NCBI GenBank assembly: GCA_965247425.1
Contig: OZ252023.1
Coordinates: forward strand, 1,240,001 to 1,304,000
Length of the DNA: 64,000 nucleotides
Direction of reading: 5' to 3'
Source: CAZOZZ01 sp965247425
GTDB taxonomy: Bacteria; Acidobacteriota; Terriglobia; 20CM-2-55-15
Shown here: in pieces, positions 37,002 to 45,741 of the stretch
How positions within the stretch are numbered: the first letter of the stretch is position 1
Layout: every line of letters begins with the position of its first letter
The notes under the pieces: model-generated
Seen by the model: only the letters and a program-made list of their open reading frames with translations
Database searches by the model: none
Told to the model about the DNA's origin: nothing
Translations under genes and position numbers: made by a program

Positions 37002-37061
37002 CTTGACAAGTAGCTTCCGTGTCTCGGTGTTTATCCTACGGGGACATCCTATCTGTAAAGT
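37002..37061 (-). promoter_or_regulatory. conserved block upstream of peptide copies 3 and 2
   Basis: Same elements as at 35322-35377: CTTTACA, 7 nt, then the identical 16-mer TGTCCCCGTAGGATAA (minus strand, 37031-37046). Likely promoter or regulator site shared by the peptide loci. Confidence 0.55.
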
Positions 37062-37190
37062 CATTTCTGTCGATCGCCAGCCAGGTGTGCGATCATGGTG
37101 TTCTTTCCGAACTCAAATCGCCAATCCCAAGCCCCGGTCTGGCCCGGAGGCCGGCCAGTGCATTCGAACATCTATCAGTGGAGAGCCTCA

Positions 37191-40100
37191 ATGAACTTCC
37201 GTCACAGATACTCCATCGTCTTTCCGGCCTTGCTCGGCCTGGTATTTCTCGTCGCTGGTCTCAGCGCGGACCCGGTGGTCCCGACACGGCAATCCGTCGC
37301 CGAGGAGATGGAGGACGACAAGGACGAGGATGAGGTTCCTCTCCCGATCGAAGACGCCCGCCGGCTTACCTACACCGCGGATGAAGTGTCCTGGATGTCG
37401 GTGGACGTCAGCCCGGACGGGGAAACAGTCGTTTTCGACCTGCTCGGCGACCTCTACACGATGCCGATGTCCGGTGGCGCGGCAACGCGACTGACCGACG
37501 GCATGGCCTTTGACGGCCAGCCTCGCTTCAGCCCGGACGGAAGCGAGGTGGTCTTTACGTCGGACGGCAACGGCGGTGAGAACCTCTGGATCATCAATCT
37601 CGAGAGCAATGAAAGCCGCGCTGTGACCGAGGCGAAGAGCCACCGGTACCAGTCCCCGGAGTGGACGCCCGATGGCGACTACATCGTGGTGTCGCGGGCC
37701 GGCGTGCGTACGGGCAACCATAAGCTTTGGATGTTTCACAAGGACGGGGGCTCGGGCGTCCAACTGGTCAAAGAACCGGACAATTTGAAGACGATCGGGC
37801 CGGCGTTCGGTTCCGATTCCCGCTACATCTGGTATTCCCAGCGCACCGGGGACTGGCAGTACAACGCAATATTTCCGCAGTACCAGTTGGCGGTTTATGA
37901 CCGCGACTCCGGGAAAAGACTGACGAAATCTTCCCGATTCGGTTCCGCGTTCCGGCCGACGCTTTCCTCCGATGGGCGATGGCTTGTTTACGGAACCAGG
38001 CACGATGCGCAAACCGGGTTGCGCCTGCGCGACCTGGAAACAGGTGAAGAACGATGGCTGGCCTACCCCGTCCAGCGCGACGACCAGGAGTCCCGGGCGA
38101 CGCGGGATGTCCTTCCGGGCATGTCTTTCACTCCCGATTCCACGGAACTGGTGGTTTCCTACGGTGGAAAGCTATGGGCGCTTCCCGTCAACGGCACAGC
38201 GGCACGCGCGATTCAGTTCACCGCCGACGTCGACATCGGGATCGGTCCAGAACTGGACTTCGATTATCCGGTCGACAGCGCTCCGACGTTTGTGACTCGG
38301 CAGATTCGTGATGCCGTCCCGTCACCGGACGGCGAGCAACTGGCCTTCGTCTCGATGGATCGGTTGTATGTGATGGAGTATCCGAACGGAACTCCGCGCC
38401 GCTTGACCGACATGGACGTTGTCGAAGCGCAGCCCGCCTGGTCTCCCGACGGTGGTGCCCTGGTCTATTCCATCTGGTCGACCGATGGCGGGCATCTGTA
38501 TCGGGTCGCGGTGAACCCACCCGCCGCCCCAGAGCGCCTGACCGGGATCGCGGGACTCTATAGACAGCCCGCCTGGTCGTCCAACGGCGACAGGATAGCC
38601 TTCATCCAGGACACTTCACAGGCCTTCCGGGACAACACGGGATCCAGAATTTCCGGGGCCACCGCGGAGCTGGCCTGGATCCCCGCAGGCGGTGGAGAAG
38701 CGACCCTCATCGGTCCGGCTGAGGGAAGAAGCGCACCCCACTTTACGAGCGACGCGGATCGGATCCACCTCTACAGTTCCAGCAAGGGTCTGATTTCAAT
38801 CCGATGGGACGGAACCGACGAACGCGAGCACATCAAGGTGACCGGCGTGAAGCCGCCGGACGCAGAGGATGCCCCCGCGGCTTCGCTCACCTTGATGAGT
38901 CCGGACGGCAAACAGGCCCTTGCCGAGGTGAACAACGAGCTCTACGTGGTGACCGTGCCATACGTCGGAGGGGACACGCCCACCGTTTCGGTTTCCGACC
39001 CGGAGAAGGCTGCTTTTCCGGCGACGAAGCTGACCCAGATTGGAGGACAGTTCCCGGTCTGGAGCCCGGACGGTACCCGGGTGCAGTGGTCGATCGGAAA
39101 TGCGCATGTCGTTTACGATCTGGGCGATGCGAAGGAGTTTGAAGTCCAGCAGGCTGCCGATCAGGAAGCCGAAGAGGAAGGGGACGCCGCCGCAGATGGA
39201 GACGAGGAGGAGGCCAGGTACGAACCAGAGGAAACACGCATCCTGATCGAGACCCGGCGGGACATTCCCGAGGGTGTCGCCGTTCTTCGTGGAGCGCGTG
39301 TGATCACCATGCGCGATGACGAAGTCATCGAAAACGCGGATGTGGTGGTTCGCAACAATCGAATCGAAGCGGTCGGAGTCCAGGGGAGTCTTGACGTGCC
39401 TGATGGAGCCCGAATCATCGATGTCGACGGCAAGACGATCATGCCCGGCCTGGTCGACACCCATGCCCACATGTGGCCCAACTGGGAGATCCACAAGTCC
39501 CAGGCCTGGATGTATGCCGCGAACCTGGCCTACGGCGTGACGACGACTCGAGATCCTCAGACTGCGACAACGGACGTTCTGAGTTACGGCGACCACGTCG
39601 AAGCCGGCAACATGCTGGGCCCCCGGATCTATTCAACGGGCCCGGGCGTGTTCTGGAACGACCAGGTCCAGGATCTGGATCACGCCCGGCGAATCATGCA
39701 GCGCTACAGCAAGTACTACGACACGAAGACGATCAAGATGTACGTGGCGGGGAACCGGCAGCAACGCCAATGGATTCTGATGGCGGCCCGCGAGCAGGAA
39801 CTGATGCCGACAACCGAGGGCTCGTTGAACCTGAAGCTGAACATGACCGAGTTCATCGACGGCTACCCCGGTCAGGAACATTCCTTGCCGATTTTCCCGC
39901 TCTACAGCGATCTCGCAAAGCTGGTCGCCGCCTCACGGACGGTTTACACCCCGACACTCCTGGTCGCGTATGGCGGCCCCTGGGCCGAGAACTACTTCTA
40001 CACCCGGGAGCAGCCACACAACGATCCCAAGCTCGCTCATTTTACGCCTCACGAGGAACTGGACCGCAGGACCCGGCGCCGAGGCCAGGGAGCCGGCCCG

Positions 40101-40559
40101 GGCCCGGGTGGCTGGTTTATGGACGAGGAGCATGTTTTTAGTGGGTTGGCGGCATTTGTCCGAGATCTCGTGGCCGAAGGGGGCCGCGCGGGTATCGGCA
40201 GCCACGGCCAACTTCAGGGTCTGGGTTATCACTGGGAACTGTGGGCGATGCAATCGGGTGGACTGTCCAACCACGCCGCGCTGCATCTGGCTACGGACGT
40301 GGGCGCCGACGCTATCGGCCTGGACAACGACCTGGGCTCGATCCAGGCCGGCATGCTGGCGGACCTGGTCGTGCTGGACGCCAATCCCCTCGACGATATC
40401 CGGAACAGCAACACCGTTCGATACGTGATGAAGAACGGTCGGCTGTACGAAGGCGACACGCTCGATGAGATCTATCCCCGGAATCGGTCGGCAGCGCCAT
40501 TCTGGTGGCAGATGGAGAAGTCTCCCGACGGCGTGCCCGGGTTGGGGTCGGACCGCTAG
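37191..40559 (+). CDS. exported amidohydrolase with N-terminal PD40/TolB-like propeller
   Basis: A 1122-residue exported enzyme. Signal peptide at residues 1-26 (IVFPALLGLVFLVAGLSA). Then about 650 residues of WD40-like PD40 beta-propeller repeats (S-PDG----V---GD-Y motifs such as DVSPDGETVVFDLLGDLY and SPDGSEVVFTSDG). The C-terminal 400 residues are a metal-dependent amidohydrolase: GARVITMRDDEVIENADVVV, the metal motif DTHAHMW, and the closing segment GSIQAGMLADLVVLDANPLD. Such fusions are common in Acidobacteriota and are thought to act on peptides or cyclic amides; the substrate is unknown. The ATG at 37191 fits the signal peptide; an upstream in-frame start at 37095 does not. Confidence 0.9.
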   Translation: MNFRHRYSIVFPALLGLVFLVAGLSADPVVPTRQSVAEEMEDDKDEDEVPLPIEDARRLTYTADEVSWMSVDVSPDGETVVFDLLGDLYTMPMSGGAATRLTDGMAFDGQPRFSPDGSEVVFTSDGNGGENLWIINLESNESRAVTEAKSHRYQSPEWTPDGDYIVVSRAGVRTGNHKLWMFHKDGGSGVQLVKEPDNLKTIGPAFGSDSRYIWYSQRTGDWQYNAIFPQYQLAVYDRDSGKRLTKSSRFGSAFRPTLSSDGRWLVYGTRHDAQTGLRLRDLETGEERWLAYPVQRDDQESRATRDVLPGMSFTPDSTELVVSYGGKLWALPVNGTAARAIQFTADVDIGIGPELDFDYPVDSAPTFVTRQIRDAVPSPDGEQLAFVSMDRLYVMEYPNGTPRRLTDMDVVEAQPAWSPDGGALVYSIWSTDGGHLYRVAVNPPAAPERLTGIAGLYRQPAWSSNGDRIAFIQDTSQAFRDNTGSRISGATAELAWIPAGGGEATLIGPAEGRSAPHFTSDADRIHLYSSSKGLISIRWDGTDEREHIKVTGVKPPDAEDAPAASLTLMSPDGKQALAEVNNELYVVTVPYVGGDTPTVSVSDPEKAAFPATKLTQIGGQFPVWSPDGTRVQWSIGNAHVVYDLGDAKEFEVQQAADQEAEEEGDAAADGDEEEARYEPEETRILIETRRDIPEGVAVLRGARVITMRDDEVIENADVVVRNNRIEAVGVQGSLDVPDGARIIDVDGKTIMPGLVDTHAHMWPNWEIHKSQAWMYAANLAYGVTTTRDPQTATTDVLSYGDHVEAGNMLGPRIYSTGPGVFWNDQVQDLDHARRIMQRYSKYYDTKTIKMYVAGNRQQRQWILMAAREQELMPTTEGSLNLKLNMTEFIDGYPGQEHSLPIFPLYSDLAKLVAASRTVYTPTLLVAYGGPWAENYFYTREQPHNDPKLAHFTPHEELDRRTRRRGQGAGPGPGGWFMDEEHVFSGLAAFVRDLVAEGGRAGIGSHGQLQGLGYHWELWAMQSGGLSNHAALHLATDVGADAIGLDNDLGSIQAGMLADLVVLDANPLDDIRNSNTVRYVMKNGRLYEGDTLDEIYPRNRSAAPFWWQMEKSPDGVPGLGSDR

Positions 40560-40588
40560 GACGATCCGGCCAATGGTAAAGTGGAACC

Positions 40589-41032
40589 ATGAATTCGGTC
40601 GTCTGTCGAATTTGTGGGAACCACATCAGCCCGCGGGCCCGAGCGTGCCCACACTGCGGATCCGTGGTAGGTTCGGGATCGGTTCCGGGTCGGCGCGAGA
40701 AATATCGCACAGTCAATCTGAAGGCCGATTTGCCCACGGTTGACGAATGCTGCCGTAAGCTGCGGCTGGAACTTCATCAGGCTCGGGCAGACGGTCTGAA
40801 GGCCGTGAAGTTCATTCACGGGTACGGTTCGAGTGGTGTCGGTGGCAAGCTCCGCCACGCGGTACGTGAATCACTAGATGGACTTTCCAGACAGGGACAG
40901 CTGGGCCTGGTTGTATACGGCGAAGACCTTCGGGAACAGAAATCCACGCTGATCAAACGGCTCCCCCTGCTCAAGCAGGACCTCGATCTCAAACACATGA
41001 ACAAGGGCGTGACGCTGGTGATCCTGAAATGA
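40589..41032 (+). CDS. zinc-ribbon plus Smr-domain protein
   Basis: A 147-residue protein with an N-terminal zinc ribbon (CRIC-GNHISPRARAC-PHC: C6, C9, C20, C23) and a C-terminal Smr domain (VNLKADLPTVDECCRKL, VKFIHGYGSSGVGGKLRHAV). Smr domains, as in MutS2 and YdaS-type proteins, are nucleases of DNA or mRNA that recognise branched or collided-ribosome substrates; the histidine-glycine loop HGYGSSG is present. The stop overlaps the next ATG (ATGA), suggesting coupling with the MtfA-like peptidase. Confidence 0.75.
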   Translation: MNSVVCRICGNHISPRARACPHCGSVVGSGSVPGRREKYRTVNLKADLPTVDECCRKLRLELHQARADGLKAVKFIHGYGSSGVGGKLRHAVRESLDGLSRQGQLGLVVYGEDLREQKSTLIKRLPLLKQDLDLKHMNKGVTLVILK

Positions 41033-42060
41033 CGGGAAGTGGCGAGGTCAGCCGACAAAGCCACTTTGCCGTCTGGGAGCGGCGCACGCGTCTCTGGGCT
41101 GTCGTCTTCGCGGTGTTGACCCTTGCGGTGTCCTCGCTGGTGGTCTTCCTGCTCGTCGGCTTCGGCGGTCCGGCAGGGATCGTTCTTGTTTTAGCGCTAA
41201 CGTTTGGAATGTATGCCTGGGGGACCGGAAGGATTCGCCGCCGTCACGCGGTCCTTCGTGAACCTTTTCCGCCGGAATGGGAAGCGATTCTCCAGCAGGA
41301 CGTCCTTTTCTTCCGAGTCCTCGATCCGGCAGGTCAGCAGCTCTTCCGTCGTCAACTGCAGGTTTTTCTGGGAGAGAAACGTATTGTCGGCATCCGGGTG
41401 GAAATCGACGCCACGACTCGAGTTCTGGCGGCAGCAAGCGCCATTATCCCGATCTTCGGATTTCCTGACTGGGAGTGGGATGAGATCAACGAAGTGCTGG
41501 TCTACCCGACGCGGTTCGACGGCGACTTCCAGTTCGGCGACTCGGCCGGTCAGAACATCCTCGGGATGGTTGGGACCGGGAGTATGAACGGGCTGATGAT
41601 CCTGTCGAAGCCGGATCTGATCAGGGGATTCCGAAATGCGACAGACAAACGGAACGTGGGCGTCCATGAGTTCGCGCACCTGGTCGACAAGTCCGATGGG
41701 GTGATCGACGGCGTGCCCGGCGTGGGCCTCGACCGGCAGGCGATAGGCCCCTGGATTGAACTGGTGCGCCGCAAGATGGCTGAAATTGAGGCGGGGACGT
41801 CCGACATCAACCGCTACGCGCTGACGAACGAGGCGGAGTTCTTCGCCGTGATGTCGGAATACTTCTTCGAGCGCCCGGGTGTGTTGGAACGCAAGCACCC
41901 CGAGCTCTACGCGGCGCTTGAGGGTGTTTTCAACCAGGATCTCGGCTCGCGCGCGGTGCGATGGCGGCGGGAGTTGAAGCGCGGTCGCCCGAAGTTCGGT
42001 CGGAATTCGCCGTGCCCGTGCGGTAGCGGGTTCAAGTTCAAGAAGTGTTGTCTTCAGTGA
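41029..42060 (+). CDS. MtfA-like M90 zinc peptidase with SEC-C tail
   Basis: A 343-residue protein with two N-terminal hydrophobic helices (about 23-64), an M90/MtfA peptidase domain with zinc motif HEFAH (H213, E214, H217) and downstream acidic NEAEFFAV, and a C-terminal SEC-C zinc motif (CPCGSGFKFKKCC). MtfA of enterics controls glucose phosphotransferase expression via Mlc and is an aminopeptidase; the anchored and SEC-C-tailed form here is a variant. Overlaps the Smr gene by 4 bp. Confidence 0.85.
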   Translation: MTGSGEVSRQSHFAVWERRTRLWAVVFAVLTLAVSSLVVFLLVGFGGPAGIVLVLALTFGMYAWGTGRIRRRHAVLREPFPPEWEAILQQDVLFFRVLDPAGQQLFRRQLQVFLGEKRIVGIRVEIDATTRVLAAASAIIPIFGFPDWEWDEINEVLVYPTRFDGDFQFGDSAGQNILGMVGTGSMNGLMILSKPDLIRGFRNATDKRNVGVHEFAHLVDKSDGVIDGVPGVGLDRQAIGPWIELVRRKMAEIEAGTSDINRYALTNEAEFFAVMSEYFFERPGVLERKHPELYAALEGVFNQDLGSRAVRWRRELKRGRPKFGRNSPCPCGSGFKFKKCCLQ

Positions 42061-42101
42061 TCTTCAGGGAATCCGGAGATTCCCGCACACAGGAGGAAGT
42101 G

Positions 42102-43277
42102 ATGGGACCGTCCGTCTCACGTCTCTCAGATAACATCGCCTTTCTGCTCCTGATCGCGTCACTTTTCGCGGCGCCGGCCTTAGCACAGGAAAAGCCCAGG
42201 GACCGAGACCTCGGTGTTCCATTCGACGGGGAGCCTGGACCGCTTAATGCAATCACGGATGTCGCCGGCGTGCGGGTGGGCCATACGACCTTGATTCGCG
42301 GTGAGGGCGTTCTGCGAGTGGGCGAAGGACCGGTTCGCACCGGAGTGACCGTCATCCTGCCACGCGGAGACGATCCGGGAGATCCCGTCTTCGCGGGTTG
42401 GTTCGCTCTGAACGGGAACGGGGAAATGACCGGAACGACCTGGGTGGAAGAGTCGGGCTTTCTGGAAGGGCCTGTTGCCATCACCAACACGCACAGCGTG
42501 GGTACGGTTCGCGACGCGATCATCGGGTGGCAGGTCGGCAACGGTACGGCATTCCAGAACTTTTCGCTTCCTGTTGTCGGAGAGACTTACGACGGCGCCC
42601 TGAACGACATCAACGGCTTTCACGTCAAGGCCGAGCACGTCGTCTCCGCTCTGGACACCGCTTCATCCGGACCGGTGCCCGAAGGCAACGTGGGTGGCGG
42701 AACAGCGATGCGCTGTCTGGGATTCAAGTGCGGCATCGGAACGTCCTCGCGGGCCCGATTGGGGGCCGACAACTACACGGTGGGCGTTCTGGTACAGGCG
42801 AACTTCGGCGCCGGGGTCGCGACGATCGCCGGAGTTCCTGTCGGACGGGTGCTTCGCGAGGAGGGCAATGCCCCACCGCAGGAGATGGAAGAGGGTGGAC
42901 GAGGCTCGATCATCATCGTCGTCGCTACCGATGCACCGCTGCTCCCCCACCAGCTCAAGAGCGTTGCCCGTCGCGCATCTCTGGGCGTCGCTCGGACCGG
43001 TGGGATATCATCGAACGGATCGGGCGACATCTTCATTGCTTTCTCGACCGCTAATCCCGGTGCGGCAAGCGCGCGTCCGAGGGCGGACGTCAGTTTCGTG
43101 AGCAACTTCGAAATCAGCCGTCTCTTTGTGGCCACGGTTGAAGCCACCGAGGAGGCGATCGTCAACGCTCTGGTCGCCGCGGAAACGATGGTCGGAAGAG
43201 ATGGAAACCAGTCCGAGGCGTTGCCGCACGACCGGCTTCGGGAGATACTGAGGCGATACAACAGATTGGTTAATTGA
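42102..43277 (+). CDS. P1 family peptidase (DmpA/BapA-like, Ntn hydrolase)
   Basis: A 391-residue secreted peptidase. Signal peptide at residues 1-26 (LLLIASLFAAPALAQ). The fold is the DmpA type, which cuts itself before a serine to expose an N-terminal nucleophile; the expected site is in FKCGIGTSSR. Other family segments are ITDVAGVRVGH and NGSGDIFIAFS. These enzymes release N-terminal D- or beta-amino acids from short peptides. AGGAGGAAG lies 7 bp before the ATG; an in-frame start at 42045 overlaps the previous gene and lacks a signal peptide. Confidence 0.9.
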   Translation: MGPSVSRLSDNIAFLLLIASLFAAPALAQEKPRDRDLGVPFDGEPGPLNAITDVAGVRVGHTTLIRGEGVLRVGEGPVRTGVTVILPRGDDPGDPVFAGWFALNGNGEMTGTTWVEESGFLEGPVAITNTHSVGTVRDAIIGWQVGNGTAFQNFSLPVVGETYDGALNDINGFHVKAEHVVSALDTASSGPVPEGNVGGGTAMRCLGFKCGIGTSSRARLGADNYTVGVLVQANFGAGVATIAGVPVGRVLREEGNAPPQEMEEGGRGSIIIVVATDAPLLPHQLKSVARRASLGVARTGGISSNGSGDIFIAFSTANPGAASARPRADVSFVSNFEISRLFVATVEATEEAIVNALVAAETMVGRDGNQSEALPHDRLREILRRYNRLVN

Positions 43278-43281
43278 GGAG

Positions 43282-43782
43282 GTGTGCGGCGTAGGAAATG
43301 GAAATGGTGACAGTGATTTGAAGAGACGCCTGCGTCTTTTCGAGAAGAAGTCCAGCCCGCCGCCAGAACTAGATAAATCGACATCTTTCATGGTGTTTGG
43401 GAAGGCGATTCAGGCAGGCGACCTGGCAACGGCCGGCCGGCACCTGGGCACGCTGATGGATCTTTCCGAGAAAGATGGTCTGGCCGCGGCAAAATTCTTT
43501 CAGGAACGAACTCAGAAGGATCCTGAGACAACCCCGAAGACGATGCAACTACGAGGAGCGATTGCCGAAGGGAAGACGAACGAGGCGATGGCGAGGCTGA
43601 TCGAGTGTTTTGGCCTGGATGGCCTGCGTGCGGTCACGGCGGTAGAAGCAATGCGGCGGATGTTGGTAGGCGGGCCGCACTTGAGGAATCACTTGAAGGC
43701 AGCGGTGGCGATCCGGCATGAATCTCAGGCCCCTTTCTTCGTGTTCTGTTCTCTCATCCAGATAGTTGCGCGAACGGCCTGA
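43282..43782 (+). CDS. hypothetical helical protein
   Basis: A 166-residue frame, no family recognised. It contains helix-rich segments (FGKAIQAGDLATAGRHLGTLMDLSEKDG). It begins 4 bp after the P1 peptidase gene and ends just before the S1-domain gene. The start is unclear: the GTG at 43282 directly follows GAGGAGG without spacing, and a TTG at 43318 is possible. Confidence 0.55.
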   Translation: MCGVGNGNGDSDLKRRLRLFEKKSSPPPELDKSTSFMVFGKAIQAGDLATAGRHLGTLMDLSEKDGLAAAKFFQERTQKDPETTPKTMQLRGAIAEGKTNEAMARLIECFGLDGLRAVTAVEAMRRMLVGGPHLRNHLKAAVAIRHESQAPFFVFCSLIQIVARTA

Positions 43783-43829
43783 ACGTGCGGGGGTATAATC
43801 ACTACCATCACATTATCGAGGTGTATGCA

Positions 43830-45263
43830 TTGAGCCAACCAGAAGAAGATTTTGCTGCGATGTTCGAGGCGTCGGTCGGGGCCAAGAGGTTCGACCGGGG
43901 TCAGACCGTCGAGGGCACGATCGTGGCCATCGGCGACGAGGTGGCCCTGGTCAGCGTCGGCGGCAAGAGCGAGGCCCAGATCGACGTCGCGGAACTCAAA
44001 GACGCCGACGGCAGTCTGGAAGTCTCCGTTGGCGATGACATTCAGGCCATAGTCGTCTCCACGACCAGAGGCCTCATGCTGTCGCGCAGGGGCGTGCGCA
44101 ACGCCGCCACTCAGCGCGAGATTGAAGACGCATTCCAGGACGGCATCGCCATAGAAGGTAAGGTCGAGAATGCGATAAAGGGAGGCTATGAGGTGCGCAT
44201 TTCCCGGGAGCGCGCGTTCTGCCCTCTGTCGCAAATCGACATCGTCCGCACCACCGATCCGGCCGTCCACGAGGGGCAGGTCTACAGCTTCCGAGTCATC
44301 GAGTACAAAGAAGGCGGCAGGAACATCGTGGTCTCGAGGCGCAAACTGCTCGAAGAGGAGCAACGCGCTGTGGCCGCCGAGGTCCGCAAGTCCATCGTGC
44401 CCGGCGCCGTGCTCGCCGGAAGGGTCGTCTCGGTGCCCGAGTTCGGCGCTTTCGTGGATTTGGGTGGCGGCATCCAGGGTCTGCTGCATGTGTCCCAGAT
44501 GAGCTGGTCGCGCGTGACCAGTCCCAGCGCCGTCGTGGCGGTCGGCGACCAGATCACCGTACAGGTGCTGCGCGTGGACGCGGATGCCGACAGAATTTCG
44601 CTCGGACTGAAACAGCTCCAGGATGATCCGTGGGCGGGTGTGGCGACCCGATACGAGGTGGGTCAGGTGCACACGGGCCGCGTCACCCGCTTGATGGAGT
44701 TCGGTGCCTTCGTGGAACTGGAACCGGGCATCGAGGCGCTGGCGCACAGCTCGACATTCGCCCCGACGGGGCGCGCCGGCGGGTGGGCCGAGGCCGTCGC
44801 TGTGGGCGCCACCGCTCGGTTCGAGGTTTTGCGCATCGACCCCGAGCAGAAGCGGATGGGTATCGCAATGATAGAGGAAGGTTCCACCCGCGACTCGGGC
44901 GTCCGCGCACCGCAGGGTGGCATCGTCCCGGGTTCGATCCTGACCGGCAAAGTGGAGCGGCATGAGAAGTTCGGTGTCTTCGTGTTTCTGGCGCCCGGCA
45001 AGACCGGCCTCGTTCCGTTTGCGGAAACAGGCGTGTACCGCGACCAGGACATGCTGAAGGCGTTTCCCCTTGGAAGCGAGGTTGAGGTGATGGTCCTCGA
45101 TGTTGATCCGGACGGCCGCCGGATTCGTCTCAGCAAGAAGGCGGTAGCGGATCAGCGGGAGCAAGCGGAACTCCGCGAGTACTCGGACCGACAGGACGCC
45201 GACACGCCGGCATCGTTTGGATCACTAGCCGACAAATTGCGAGGGGCGCTCGACGATCCTTGA
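43830..45263 (+). CDS. multi-S1-domain RNA-binding protein (ribosomal protein S1-like)
   Basis: A 477-residue protein with about five S1/OB domains (near residues 23-90, 100-170, 187-260, 270-346 and 360-435). Domains 3-5 carry the usual surface FGAFVDL, FGAFVEL and FGVFVFL strands; domain 2 is S1-domain-like with the CPLSQID strand. The layout resembles ribosomal protein S1 or a paralogue that binds mRNA. Residues before position 23 are acidic. I chose TTG at 43830 because GAGGTG lies 6 bp upstream; a longer frame from 43785 has no ribosome site. It is an open question whether this is the main S1 of the cell. Confidence 0.8.
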   Translation: MSQPEEDFAAMFEASVGAKRFDRGQTVEGTIVAIGDEVALVSVGGKSEAQIDVAELKDADGSLEVSVGDDIQAIVVSTTRGLMLSRRGVRNAATQREIEDAFQDGIAIEGKVENAIKGGYEVRISRERAFCPLSQIDIVRTTDPAVHEGQVYSFRVIEYKEGGRNIVVSRRKLLEEEQRAVAAEVRKSIVPGAVLAGRVVSVPEFGAFVDLGGGIQGLLHVSQMSWSRVTSPSAVVAVGDQITVQVLRVDADADRISLGLKQLQDDPWAGVATRYEVGQVHTGRVTRLMEFGAFVELEPGIEALAHSSTFAPTGRAGGWAEAVAVGATARFEVLRIDPEQKRMGIAMIEEGSTRDSGVRAPQGGIVPGSILTGKVERHEKFGVFVFLAPGKTGLVPFAETGVYRDQDMLKAFPLGSEVEVMVLDVDPDGRRIRLSKKAVADQREQAELREYSDRQDADTPASFGSLADKLRGALDDP

Positions 45264-45741
45264 GCCCAACCACGGAATTCGAAATTGTTCCTTACCGGAT
45301 TCAAGGACTCGAGCCGGAGATGTGGAGGTCGACCCGGCCGAACAACCTCGAAATCCGCACCCTGTCCGAACCCAAACAGCAAAGCCCGGGATCGCTCCTT
45401 TCTGCTTCTAAACGGGGCTGACGAGATTCGAACTCGCGACCTCCGGCCTGACCGTTCCCGGTCAATCCCGCGTTTTCAATAGTTTCATGGATTGGAGTGG
45501 CCATCTGCCACTCATACGCAAAGTAAGTCTTTTATCAAGCCATTGACTGCGAAAAGCCTAGCCTAGGATTCGTGCAGTTGCATCTTCACCCGGACCGATC
45601 GAACAGTAGGTGACACTCGGGGTATCGAGGTCTCTGCTCCCTAATTCATAATTCAAGCTTGATGGAACAATTCCTGACGCGATCTCGTTGCTTTGGAGTC
45701 GGTCGGAGGAAGCGGATGCTATCGCCAGGAGGAATCGTGAC
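45264..45741. other. intergenic region with a tRNA 3'-end fragment
   Basis: No gene is supported. It contains the fragment at 45377-45446 (separate entry). The 3' half (45500-45740) holds the start region of the following ADOP permease gene. Confidence 0.4.
45377..45446 (-). repeat. tRNA 3'-end fragment with downstream sequence, copy 1
   Basis: On the minus strand it reads as a T arm and acceptor 3' strand (gtcgcgagttcgaatctcgt then cagccccg), with no matching 5' half, so not a gene. Downstream of it (in the minus direction) the sequence tttagaagcagaaag and gatcccgggctttgctg matches that of a second copy at 62543-62612, a direct repeat 17 kb away. Confidence 0.6.

Noticed and set aside
45411..45490. 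Complete tRNA gene on the minus strand
   Set aside because: T arm and acceptor 3' strand are present but no matching acceptor 5' strand, D arm or anticodon arm could be built.
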